Below are positions 1 through 6,706 of a DNA stretch of 64,000 bases, piece after piece. The notes beneath the pieces were generated by a model. The model saw only the letters and a list, made by a program, of their open reading frames with translations, did not search any database and was not told the DNA's origin. Position 1 is the stretch's first letter. Each line of letters opens with the position of its first letter. Position numbers and translations under genes: made by a program. This DNA comes from Teichococcus wenyumeiae (GTDB taxonomy: Bacteria > Pseudomonadota > Alphaproteobacteria > Acetobacterales > Acetobacteraceae). The stretch is from the NCBI RefSeq assembly GCF_003696345.1, contig NZ_RFLX01000012.1, forward strand, positions 1-64,000, in the 5' to 3' direction.

Positions 1-123
1 GCGGCCACAGCCCGCAGGACATATTCCTGGCCGGGTCATTTCTCGATGAAAACGCCGGGTCAGGTCTCAGCGAAAATCAACACACTTAGCCATAGCGGAC
101 TGCCCCCCGAAGAGGGCCACAAT

Positions 124-198
124 CCGGTTAACGGGAGAGCTTTTACCGGTCATTCCGGTAAATCTTCTACCGGTAATATCCGTTATTCGTCAACCGTC
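124..198. promoter_or_regulatory. Putative operator repeats upstream of the XRE regulator
   Basis: The AT-richer stretch before the XRE gene carries several copies of a CCGG-centred motif: CCGGTTAA at 124, an inverted pair TTACCGG/CCGGTAA at 143-149 and 155-161 with a 5-base spacer, ACCGGTAAT at 169-177, and weaker CCGTTATT and AACCGTC copies. The same motif recurs just after the gene. This is the usual layout for autoregulation by a phage-type repressor; binding is inferred. Positions 1-123 show no convincing gene. Confidence 0.55.
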
Positions 199-217
199 AA
201 ATGCGGTATTTAGTGCC

Positions 218-844
218 ATGACCCGTGGCCGCCCTACCAAAGTCCATTTCGCCGACCGCCCATCTTGGGCAAACCGCCTTGTGGCGGCGCGGAAACGCGC
301 CGGACTATCCCAAATGGCGCTGGCTAAAGCCGCAGGACTTTCGCAGTCGGCCATCGCTGATTACGAGGTGGGTCGGTCAGAACCCGGCTTCCGCGTGATC
401 GAGCGGATAGCAGAAGTTTTGCAGGTAGACCGCGATTTCCTGACCAAGGCCACGAGTGTTAGCCGAGAGAGCATCGAGCGTGACCTCGAACATCGCAGCA
501 AGATGGCCGAAGGCGATGAACTCTCAGTCTATCAAGACGGGGAGAAATACGATGGCGCATTCGTCCGCACCGCCGAGAAGGTTCACTCGATGCTTACCGA
601 GGAGATGCCTCACACCAGGATTTCGATGGCGGCGGTCATCTCGATGTCTAGGATTGCGTGGCGAATGGCGATGATGATGAGTGGTGGCCAGCCGACAGAT
701 GAGGTGATTGCTGCGGTCGTTTCCCTGCTACGCACGGCCCAGCGGACCTTCGCCAGGTTCCCTGACGCGACGGGCGACATGGTTATCAACGAAGACGACG
801 ACATGGACGAAACCGGCATCGACCGGTCAGATAAACCGGATTAA
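218..844 (+). CDS. XRE-family helix-turn-helix regulator of the mobile element
   Basis: This 208-residue cytosolic DNA-binding protein has an XRE/Cro-CI helix-turn-helix at about residues 20-75, seen in RKRAGLSQMALAKAAGLSQ followed by an AIADYEVGRSEP recognition-helix region. The rest is helical with a charged acidic tail and matches no domain I recognise. It sits first in the element and is flanked on both sides by CCGGTTAA-type repeats, which suggests a repressor acting on itself and on the rha operon downstream. Base composition is less GC-rich than the chromosomal backbone. No strong Shine-Dalgarno precedes the ATG. The HTH call is firm; the regulatory target is inference. Confidence 0.8.
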   Translation: MTRGRPTKVHFADRPSWANRLVAARKRAGLSQMALAKAAGLSQSAIADYEVGRSEPGFRVIERIAEVLQVDRDFLTKATSVSRESIERDLEHRSKMAEGDELSVYQDGEKYDGAFVRTAEKVHSMLTEEMPHTRISMAAVISMSRIAWRMAMMMSGGQPTDEVIAAVVSLLRTAQRTFARFPDATGDMVINEDDDMDETGIDRSDKPD

Positions 845-883
845 CCGGTTTTTCGGTTGACGTCACCGGTTAATCCGTTAATT
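815..883. promoter_or_regulatory. Second cluster of CCGGTTAA-type repeats between xre and rha
   Basis: The 3' end of the XRE gene and the gap to rha contain ACCGGTCA, AAACCGGATTAACCGGTT (with the palindrome AACCGGTT at 843-850), TCGGTTGACG and CACCGGTTAATCCG in about 60 bases. These copies match the motif in front of the XRE gene. They lie where the promoter of the rha-to-integrase run should be, so they are likely operators for the XRE protein or Rha. The assignment is inference from position and repetition. Confidence 0.55.
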
Positions 884-915
884 GTGGCCTCCGTACCCCA
901 CGGAGGCACCCCATC

Positions 916-1761
916 GTGCGTTCCAATTCCAACTCTCCCGACCTGCTGGTCGCGGCCCCACGGCTGCTCGCACCGCAGGAGAATTCCTTCCTCGCGCCGA
1001 TCGTCACCATCGTGGACGGTCAGGCGCGAGCCGACAGCCGTGACGTCGCTGACTTCTTCAGCAAGGCACACAAGAACGTCCTGCAGGCGATCCAGAACCT
1101 GCACGTCAGCGACGACTTCCGCCGGCGCAATTTTCAGCCGTTCAAGATCAATGACTTAACAGGCGAGAGCCTGTCCCATGTCTCCATGACGCGGGATGGC
1201 TTCACCTTCCTGGCCATGGGCTTCACCGGAGCGACCGCCGGCGCGTTCAAGGAAGCCTTCATCAAGCGCTTCAACGCGATGGAGGCTCAGCTTCGGGCGG
1301 GCAGCGTTGCCCCCGCTCCGTCTCGTGTCCCTCCCGTCAAGGAGGTCGCGGCCACCTTCCGCGCCTACCACGGCATTGCCCGTCTGGCTGGTCTCGACCG
1401 TAACCAGGCGTCCTTGTCTGCCGGCCGGGCCACCAAGGCCGTCACCGGCGTGGACCCGTTGGAAGCCCTGGCCATCAGGCACCTCGTCGCTCCCCAGCAG
1501 GAGGCGGCGCTGACACCCTCCGACCTGGGCGCGCGCCTCGGCGGCAAGTCTGCTGTCGTGGTCAACAAGCTCCTCGCCCAGCGTGGGCTGCAAACCAGCC
1601 ACCGCGCCGCCAAGGGCCAGCAGTACTGGCAGCCAACCGCCGCGGGTGAACCGCATGCCGTCTGGCTCGATACGGGCAAGCACCATGGGAATGGCACCCC
1701 CGTTCGGCAGCTCAAGTGGGCTGCCTCCATCCTCCCCCTCATCGAAGGAGACGCTTCGTGA
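916..1761 (+). CDS. Rha family phage regulatory protein with C-terminal KilAC-like domain
   Basis: The 281-residue product has an N-terminal Rha (pRha) domain at about residues 28-130, recognisable from DSRDVADFFSKAHKNVLQAI, a later MTRDGFTFLAMGFTG block and an AFKEAFIKRFNAME helix. Residues about 195-275, with TPSDLGARLGGKSAVVVNKL and YWQPTAAGE, resemble the KilAC/antirepressor C-terminal domain. Rha proteins are temperate-phage regulators that interfere with superinfection or lysogeny control. Translation starts at GTG behind GGAGG at 902-906. It begins the long overlapping operon and stands directly after the XRE gene, as in phage immunity regions. Its exact role here is inferred. Confidence 0.82.
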   Translation: MRSNSNSPDLLVAAPRLLAPQENSFLAPIVTIVDGQARADSRDVADFFSKAHKNVLQAIQNLHVSDDFRRRNFQPFKINDLTGESLSHVSMTRDGFTFLAMGFTGATAGAFKEAFIKRFNAMEAQLRAGSVAPAPSRVPPVKEVAATFRAYHGIARLAGLDRNQASLSAGRATKAVTGVDPLEALAIRHLVAPQQEAALTPSDLGARLGGKSAVVVNKLLAQRGLQTSHRAAKGQQYWQPTAAGEPHAVWLDTGKHHGNGTPVRQLKWAASILPLIEGDAS

Positions 1762-1982
1762 TCTCCGCTCCCTTCTCTGCCCGCGCGGCGGTCTCGCGCT
1801 GTCTGACCCGCGCGATCGAAGCCGCAGATCGCGGTGACCGGCTGGAGGCGCAGTACTGGCAGTCCCTTGCCGCTGCGGCCCAGCGCCGTGTCTCCACCCT
1901 TCCCGCCCCGCAGCCCAGCCTGGCGGTCCGGCTGACGCGCGTGGCCGCCCTCTTCACACGCCGCATGGAGCGTCTCGCATGA
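1758..1982 (+). CDS. Small basic hypothetical protein in the element operon
   Basis: This is a 74-residue arginine/alanine-rich protein of unknown function. A GTG start at 1758 overlaps the TGA of the Rha gene (GTGA) and has GAAGGAG seven bases upstream, so I prefer it to the ATG 42 bases earlier inside rha. The sequence is probably helical, with amphipathic segments (AAVSRCLTRAIEAADRGDRL) and a basic C-terminus. The stop overlaps the next start. The coding call rests on the overlap, the ribosome binding site and codon pattern; I do not recognise a family. Confidence 0.6.
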   Translation: MISAPFSARAAVSRCLTRAIEAADRGDRLEAQYWQSLAAAAQRRVSTLPAPQPSLAVRLTRVAALFTRRMERLA

Positions 1983-2752
1983 GCACGCGCACTCAGCTGA
2001 AGGCCAAGGCTTTCACCGCGCCGCCGCCGGTCGCCACCAGGGCCGCGTCGCCAGGCAGTGTACTGCCGGCGGGCTCCCCCGATCGGCTCACCAACCTGGA
2101 GATTGTCCGAGCGGCCCGTCCTGCGGGTCACGACACTCCTGAGATCTGGAACGTAGTCTCCGAAGACCGGGCATTGCTTTTGATCTCGAGAGACAGCGCG
2201 GACCGGCTGGACGGTGCAGCATCGGCCATCGGCTACTTGCAGACCTTCTTCGGCGCCAACGACCGCTCGCCAGCACTCACCTTCATCGCGGCGTCCCTGA
2301 AGGACCAGGCGCGATTGCTGCGAGCTGCCGCGGGTGCCGTGTGGGACCGCTCGAAGGCTCAAGATGCCGCGTACGATGCTGCGGCCGAGTCAGACGATGC
2401 CGACCTCCTTGCTGATCACGCCCGGTTTGACGCGCTCGAGAGGCGGTTCCTTGACCTGATGGGAGGTGAGTCGGGTCCCGAGGGCGACAAGGTGCGTGAG
2501 AGCCAGATCAAGGCCGTTCAGCGTCGCCAAGGCTCCGTGCTGAACCGCATGTCAAAGAAGCAGGCGCAGTCCTGGGCCGGTATCGCGGCCCGCTACCGCT
2601 CCCTGATGCTCTATGATGAAGAGTTGGCGCCAGCGAAGCGCGCCTCCGATCCGGGAGAGTACGAGTCCCGGCGCCTGCTTGCGATGCTGCTGCGTGACCT
2701 CGGCGACCTCCTCGCGGTCCAGGGTCTCCTCGATCCGCGAGAGTTACCGTGA
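1979..2752 (+). CDS. Hypothetical protein of the element operon
   Basis: The 257-residue product is not recognised. It has a low-complexity start (about residues 1-35, rich in A, P and T) and then a mainly helical body with many acidic and basic residues; no signal peptide or membrane segment is seen. Near the C-terminus is a helical stretch with ESRRLLAMLLRDLGDLLAVQ. It starts with ATG overlapping the previous stop by four bases and has GGAG eight bases upstream. Possible phage-related roles cannot be chosen from sequence. It is one of the two longest unknowns of the run. Confidence 0.65.
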   Translation: MSTRTQLKAKAFTAPPPVATRAASPGSVLPAGSPDRLTNLEIVRAARPAGHDTPEIWNVVSEDRALLLISRDSADRLDGAASAIGYLQTFFGANDRSPALTFIAASLKDQARLLRAAAGAVWDRSKAQDAAYDAAAESDDADLLADHARFDALERRFLDLMGGESGPEGDKVRESQIKAVQRRQGSVLNRMSKKQAQSWAGIAARYRSLMLYDEELAPAKRASDPGEYESRRLLAMLLRDLGDLLAVQGLLDPRELP

Positions 2753-2901
2753 TGGAGCACATCAGCTCTGTCCTCGCCCGCGTCCTGGCAGAGATCGAGG
2801 ACAAGATGTTGGAGGCGTCTGCACCGCCGGCCTCTCCCTCTCCACCACCCCCTCGCCGCCCGGGCCCGCCGCATCACTCTAGCCAGGAGCACCGGCCGTG
2901 A
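2752..2901 (+). CDS. Very small proline-rich hypothetical protein
   Basis: A 49-residue ORF is read from an ATG that shares one base with the preceding TGA. Its first half is an amphipathic helix (MEHISSVLARVLAEIEDKML) and its second half is rich in proline, serine and basic residues. The Shine-Dalgarno is weak. Its stop overlaps the next GTG start. The case for a gene is that it fills the only gap in an otherwise continuous chain of overlapping genes; the function is unknown. Confidence 0.5.
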   Translation: MEHISSVLARVLAEIEDKMLEASAPPASPSPPPPRRPGPPHHSSQEHRP

Positions 2902-3149
2902 ACGCAGAGAAGAAGCGGCAAGCCCTGCCTGCCGCCGCTGCGGCAGCCCTTCTTCCTGGAAGCCGCAGAGCTATCGAGGAGATGATCGAGCGCCTGATTG
3001 CCCGGCTCGACGCCATGGATGGCGATCCGGATATGGAGCCGGACCACGACGGCGAGGCAGAGCCTGATGAGGCCAGCCTGCAGCCGCTGACGATGGCGCG
3101 TGACGCGAGGCCGGCTGCGGTCCATACCCGAGCGCGGAGGGCGGCATGA
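2898..3149 (+). CDS. Small hypothetical protein with a helical core and acidic segment
   Basis: This is an 83-residue product from a GTG start that overlaps the previous stop (GTGA), with AGGAG eight bases upstream. It has an Ala-rich start, a predicted amphipathic helix (RRAIEEMIERLIARLDAMDG), an acidic stretch and a basic tail. No family is recognised. The ATG of the metallopeptidase-like gene overlaps its last codons, so the two are probably translationally coupled. Confidence 0.55.
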   Translation: MNAEKKRQALPAAAAAALLPGSRRAIEEMIERLIARLDAMDGDPDMEPDHDGEAEPDEASLQPLTMARDARPAAVHTRARRAA

Positions 3150-3823
3150 ACGCGATCAGCAAGACCCGCCGCCCCTCAGTCCGCGCCGTGGCAGCTCATG
3201 AGTGCGGCCATGCCATTGCTCGTCTGGTGCTCAACGACATGTTGGGGCTCGGATGGCCGGTTGTCCGATCGGTGTCAGTGCTGCCAGAGCAAGACTGGAT
3301 AGGGCGTGTGCAGATGAATGCGCGCGTGCCGATCCAGTACGCCGATCTTCTTCCGCCCGCGGCCCCGCTGCTTCGCGCCGTGCGCTTCGACATCATCGAA
3401 ACACTGGCTGGACCCATCGCAGAGATGCGCCACGCCCGCCAGAATGGGCTGGACGGCTATCTGGCTCGGCGCGCCGGCATAAAGGAGATCCTGGGGCTGG
3501 ACGCGCCATCGCTGGAGGGCGGCGACATCGACGATGTCGCGCTCCGCCTGCGTTTCCTGATGCGCCATACGCCGGGCGAGCCTGCCGAGGTTCTAACGAA
3601 GCTGTGGGAAGCCGCCTGGGAACTGGTGGAAGTCGAATGGCCTGGCATCAACACCATGGCCAGGGTGGTTGCCGCTGCGGGCTCGATGGATGGCGACCGC
3701 TTCGAGGAAACGTGGCGCCGCCTTGCTAGGCCGCCCCTCAAGCGGCTGGAGAGGAAGCGGCGGAGCATTGGTACCAGCGCCCTTTCCTGGGCTGGCGAAC
3801 TGCGGGCGGAGGTGCCGGCATGA
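3146..3823 (+). CDS. M41 (FtsH peptidase)-like zinc metallopeptidase, free-standing
   Basis: The 225-residue protein has HECGH at residues 18-22, a zinc-metallopeptidase HExxH signature in the HExGH form typical of the FtsH peptidase domain. An AGPIAE segment (88-93) follows, corresponding in place to the AGRAAE helix of FtsH, then GGDIDD (125-130), where FtsH has the GASNDI segment that supplies the third zinc ligand. There is no AAA+ ATPase domain and no membrane segment, so it would act as a soluble peptidase or a degenerate relative. It lies in the middle of the element operon with GGAGG before the start. Substrate unknown; an anti-repressor or defence role would be speculation. Confidence 0.68.
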   Translation: MNAISKTRRPSVRAVAAHECGHAIARLVLNDMLGLGWPVVRSVSVLPEQDWIGRVQMNARVPIQYADLLPPAAPLLRAVRFDIIETLAGPIAEMRHARQNGLDGYLARRAGIKEILGLDAPSLEGGDIDDVALRLRFLMRHTPGEPAEVLTKLWEAAWELVEVEWPGINTMARVVAAAGSMDGDRFEETWRRLARPPLKRLERKRRSIGTSALSWAGELRAEVPA

Positions 3824-4443
3824 GCGAGAACTCCGTGACATCTATTGACCTCGTTGCCCTGGAGGAAGCTCTCCAGGATCTGCGCGAAGCCTACTCGTGG
3901 CTCTGGGCTCAGCGCCACGAGAGCCATGGCTGGCCGCAGGAGCAGTTCCCGATCATCAAGCTCTTCCGGGCCGGGGAGGATCTGGGGCTGCTGGCGGGTG
4001 TAAACCTGGGAAATTCCCAGGATTACATAGGATTTGAAAACGGCGGAAATGGCGAGGGGATCACCCTTTCTGCCAGCGATATCAACGCCGTAGACCCCGA
4101 TTTGGCCTCAGAGGGGATCACCCAGAGCACCACCTCCGCCCTGGCCGATCTCAAGGCTGCGCTGGAGAAGCTGAGGACTGAGTTCCCCAACATCTGGGAG
4201 ACCCGATGCAATCAAGAGCCGACGTGCGCAGTGCTGGAAGTCTTCCTCGCCGCCGAACGCGCCGGCCTTCTGACCTCCGATCCGGGGCCGAAGGACCCCA
4301 CGGGCGAACTGCGCGAAGCCTCAGAAGGCGCCTTGGCAGCTTACGAGGGGATTTTTGGCAGGTCCTGCTGGAATGACCGGGACCGCACGGCCTTCGACCG
4401 GCTGCGCAGGGCCCTCGCCGCCATCCGCAGCGGGAGGGGATGA
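3820..4443 (+). CDS. Hypothetical protein with an internal duplication
   Basis: This 207-residue protein has no recognised family. Two segments, about residues 11-58 and 107-155, appear to be copies of one unit: L-x2-A-L-x2-L-R-x3-F/Y-x2-L/I-W-x2-R, then a spacer, then a hydrophobic F-x-A-x-E/D-x-x-GLL block. The linker between them is less GC-rich and holds a perfect palindrome at 4005-4021. The start overlaps the metallopeptidase stop by four bases and is preceded by GGAGG. The repeated unit looks like a small helical module; its partner is unknown. Confidence 0.6.
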   Translation: MSENSVTSIDLVALEEALQDLREAYSWLWAQRHESHGWPQEQFPIIKLFRAGEDLGLLAGVNLGNSQDYIGFENGGNGEGITLSASDINAVDPDLASEGITQSTTSALADLKAALEKLRTEFPNIWETRCNQEPTCAVLEVFLAAERAGLLTSDPGPKDPTGELREASEGALAAYEGIFGRSCWNDRDRTAFDRLRRALAAIRSGRG

Positions 4444-4691
4444 TGCACCAGATCGACCAAGCCAAGCGGGTCCGGCGGATGGAGCGCATCGACGCCATGC
4501 CGGAAGACATCCGCCGCTGCGTCCACGACTTCGGGCTGACCATTGTGGATGCCTTCACCCAGTGCGGCGTGACCAAGGGCAAGCACATCCGGCATCTCGT
4601 CGAGACGGTGCGCGCCGGCTCCTATCAGGGCGCGCTGGATGGGGCGGCGATGAAGCCCGCCATGCCGCCGGCCGAGAGGAGGCCCGGTTGA
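4440..4691 (+). CDS. Small hypothetical protein, possible DNA-binding helix
   Basis: An 83-residue product is read from an ATG overlapping the previous stop; a second ATG at 4443 is equally possible and better spaced from GGGAGG. The central part, VHDFGLTIVDAFTQCGV followed by TKGKHIRHLVETVR, is helical and resembles a small helix-turn-helix-like fold, but no family match is clear. The C-terminus is Pro/Ala-rich. It is part of the overlapping chain leading to the integrase. Confidence 0.55.
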   Translation: MMHQIDQAKRVRRMERIDAMPEDIRRCVHDFGLTIVDAFTQCGVTKGKHIRHLVETVRAGSYQGALDGAAMKPAMPPAERRPG

Positions 4692-4921
4692 TGCTGCAGA
4701 TCGAGGTCGCCATCCACTATCTCGCTCTTGGAATGGGGTACGGCCTGATGTGTGTCGGCGGCCTGACCCTGTTCGCCGCCAGTGCCTGGTGGTGCTTGGA
4801 TAAGGTCGCCGCCCGCCTCGGATGGGCCCGCCTCTTCTACAGGCACAGCAGGACGATCATGGCTGCCGAGCGCGCGCGGCAGGATCGTGAGCGCCTGGAG
4901 GGCAGAGATGCCAGCCCGTGA
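4691..4921 (+). CDS. Small single-pass membrane protein
   Basis: This 76-residue protein has one strong hydrophobic segment at about residues 8-35 (GMGYGLMCVGGLTLFAASAW), then a positively charged, helical cytoplasmic tail ending in ERARQDRERLEGRD. The ATG at 4691 overlaps the previous TGA and has GAGGAGG eight bases upstream, so an earlier in-frame ATG inside the neighbouring gene is rejected. Small inner-membrane proteins of prophages include holin-like and superinfection-exclusion proteins; nothing in the sequence chooses between them. Confidence 0.6.
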   Translation: MLQIEVAIHYLALGMGYGLMCVGGLTLFAASAWWCLDKVAARLGWARLFYRHSRTIMAAERARQDRERLEGRDASP

Positions 4922-5330
4922 GCCGACCCGTCGCTTCCTGCTGCCGGCGGGCATGGAGCCTCGCTACCTCTCGCGGGAGGAGGCCGCCGCCTACCTGGGT
5001 GTGTCGGCCGACACCTTCGACGATGAGGTGGCATCCGGCATGTGGCCGGCCGCCCGCCGCCGCGGCAGCAAGGGCGCACGCCTGACCTGGGACCGGAAGG
5101 TGCTGGACACCTATGCCGACCAGGCGGCTGGCATCCTACCCTCCCCTTCCCCCGAGCCGGAACCCGCCTTCAGCGCCCCGGCTCCGATCCGAGCCCTGGC
5201 GGCCGACGCGAGCCCGCCACCGCCGCTCCACACCCAGCCTAAGCTGACGGCCGAAGCCGCAGCCCTTCGAGGTCTTCAGAATGCCCCGCCCCGCAACCGG
5301 CCTAAACACCGTCAGCCGACGCCGGCCTGA
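4908..5330 (+). CDS. Helix-turn-helix (excisionase/AlpA-like) DNA-binding protein
   Basis: The 140-residue product has a winged helix-turn-helix of the MerR/excisionase type at about residues 18-65: YLSREEAAAYLGVSADTFDD, then VASGMWPAARRRGSKGARLTW. The rest is Pro/Ala-rich and probably disordered. GGAGG lies six bases before the ATG. It sits immediately before the integrase, and its last 50 bases overlap the integrase start in another frame, the normal place for a recombination directionality factor. Excisionase function is therefore likely but not proven; it could instead be a transcription regulator. Confidence 0.7.
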   Translation: MPAREPTRRFLLPAGMEPRYLSREEAAAYLGVSADTFDDEVASGMWPAARRRGSKGARLTWDRKVLDTYADQAAGILPSPSPEPEPAFSAPAPIRALAADASPPPPLHTQPKLTAEAAALRGLQNAPPRNRPKHRQPTPA

Positions 5331-6459
5331 CGGCACGGTCGAATTCACCTGGTATCACCGCAAGAGCGGTCTGCTGATTGGCAAGAGCCGGGACGGCTGG
5401 ACCAAGGAGGCCGCCTTGGAGCGTGCCGCCTCCATGGATGCCGAAGAGGTGAAGGCCGGCCCGCCCTCCGGCAGCTTCGGAGAGCTGTGCGCCTTCTATC
5501 TGTCCGACCCCCGGTTCGTCCGGAAGGCGGAGAAGACCAAGCGCGACTACCGGAAGCACATCGAGCTGATGCGGGGCATGTGGGAGGCCATCCCGGTGAC
5601 TGGCATCACTCGGAAGGTGGTCCGCGCCCTGCATGCCCAGTATCAGGACCGACCCTGGCAGGGTAACGCCCTGCTGCGGACCCTGCGGCTCCTGATGAAC
5701 TTCGGCATCCATGATTTGGAGATGCCGGGGCTCACGAAGAACCCGGCCGACCGGCCCTCGCTGTACGAGACCCGGGCCCGAGACCAGATCTGGGATCAGC
5801 ACCGGATCGACGCCTTCATGGAGGCTGCCAGGGACTATCCGGCACTGCGTCGCGCCTTCGCCCTGCTCCTCTATACGGTGCAGCGGCCGAGCGACGTGCT
5901 GACCATGGCGCGGCCGATGGTCTTTGAGCGGGATGGGCGGATCTGGATCAGGCTGCGGCAGGCCAAGACCGGCGCCCTGGTGGACGTGCCGTGTCATGAG
6001 AGGCTGTCCGCCGAGCTGGTGGCCCCGAACAGCGGTGGGACCATGCTGCTGGTCAGCAGCCCGCGCGGGAAGCCATGGAGCTATCGGAACTTCGCCCGTG
6101 CCTGGGATCGGGTGCGGCGGCTGGCCAACTGGCGCTTGGCAAGGGCCGCCATCGTGGCACGCGGCGGCCTGCCGCCCAGGAGCCGGCCAAAGGAGCGTGA
6201 GGCGGCCAAGAAGCACGTCCGGGCGCAGATGCTGGCCGACCTGCAGCGGCGCGACCTGCGTCGCACAGGCATGGTGCAACTGGCCATCGCTGGGGCGACC
6301 ACGCCTCAGATCGCGGCTCTGTCGGGCCACTCGATCGACCAGGCGCAGAAGATCCTGGATACCTACCTGCCCCGCCGCGGCGAGGTGGCTTTGGGCGGCA
6401 TCGAGAAATGGGAGGACGGAGGTGACCGGGTTGTCGTGCTGGCGAAAAAACGCCGCTGA
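5281..6459 (+). CDS. int: Tyrosine recombinase (phage-type integrase)
   Basis: The 392-residue protein has an N-terminal AP2-like/SAM-like arm-binding and core-binding region (about 1-170) and a C-terminal catalytic domain. Visible catalytic positions are R202 (QRPSDVL), K229 (QAKTGALVDVP), R327 in RDLRRTGM, H350 (LSGHS) and the nucleophile Y362 (ILDTYLPR). The first His of the usual HxxR box is Arg here (R324-D-L-R327). Recombination should join the element att site to the 3' end of the adjacent tRNA-Lys gene. GAGG lies eight bases before the ATG. The length is normal for the family and no frameshift is seen, so it is likely active. Confidence 0.9.
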   Translation: MPRPATGLNTVSRRRPDGTVEFTWYHRKSGLLIGKSRDGWTKEAALERAASMDAEEVKAGPPSGSFGELCAFYLSDPRFVRKAEKTKRDYRKHIELMRGMWEAIPVTGITRKVVRALHAQYQDRPWQGNALLRTLRLLMNFGIHDLEMPGLTKNPADRPSLYETRARDQIWDQHRIDAFMEAARDYPALRRAFALLLYTVQRPSDVLTMARPMVFERDGRIWIRLRQAKTGALVDVPCHERLSAELVAPNSGGTMLLVSSPRGKPWSYRNFARAWDRVRRLANWRLARAAIVARGGLPPRSRPKEREAAKKHVRAQMLADLQRRDLRRTGMVQLAIAGATTPQIAALSGHSIDQAQKILDTYLPRRGEVALGGIEKWEDGGDRVVVLAKKRR

Positions 6460-6496
6460 CGTAAGCAACAGGGTGTTGCAAACAGTCCTGAAATGC

Positions 6497-6520
6497 AAAA
6501 CGCCCCTTCGCGGGGCGTCT
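6497..6520 (-). terminator. Rho-independent terminator, minus-strand (after tRNA-Lys)
   Basis: A perfect 7-bp stem, ACGCCCC/GGGGCGT with a 5-base loop, is followed on the minus strand by a short T run (TTTTG). It would end the tRNA-Lys transcript about 30 bases after its CCA, and on the plus strand could also slow transcription leaving the integrase gene. Confidence 0.65.
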
Positions 6521-6549
6521 CGTAACCGACTGATTAAAAAGGGAAGAGA

Positions 6550-6625
6550 TGGTGGGCGCTCACGGGCTCGAACCGTGGACCTACTGATTAAGAGTCAGCT
6601 GCTCTACCAACTGAGCTAAGCGCCC
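6550..6625 (-). tRNA. tRNA-Lys (anticodon CTT), with encoded CCA
   Basis: Read on the minus strand, this 76-base gene has a 7-bp acceptor stem GGGCGCU/AGCGCCC, the D arm AGCTCAGTTGGTAGAGC, the anticodon loop CTCTTAA with anticodon CTT, the T arm with GGTTCGAGCC, discriminator A and an encoded CCA at 6550-6552. Its 3' end faces the integrase gene, the usual geometry for a tyrosine-recombinase element inserted in a tRNA 3' end. The tRNA is intact, so the element restores it. The attachment core should lie within the 3' half, but the second copy is outside the window. Confidence 0.95.
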
Positions 6626-6673
6626 ATCTCTTTTTCCTTCAGGGCGTTTGAGGCGCCCCGTCGGTGGAGGGGG

Positions 6674-6701
6674 CTTTTAACGCCTCTGGCGGGATTGGCA
6701 A
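6674..6701 (-). promoter_or_regulatory. Possible promoter of tRNA-Lys
   Basis: On the minus strand TTGCCA (-35-like, 6696-6701) and TAAAAG (-10-like, 6674-6679) are 16 bases apart, about 49 bases upstream of the tRNA 5' end. The fit to the sigma-70 consensus is moderate; position supports it. Confidence 0.35.
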
Positions 6702-6706
6702 CCCCC

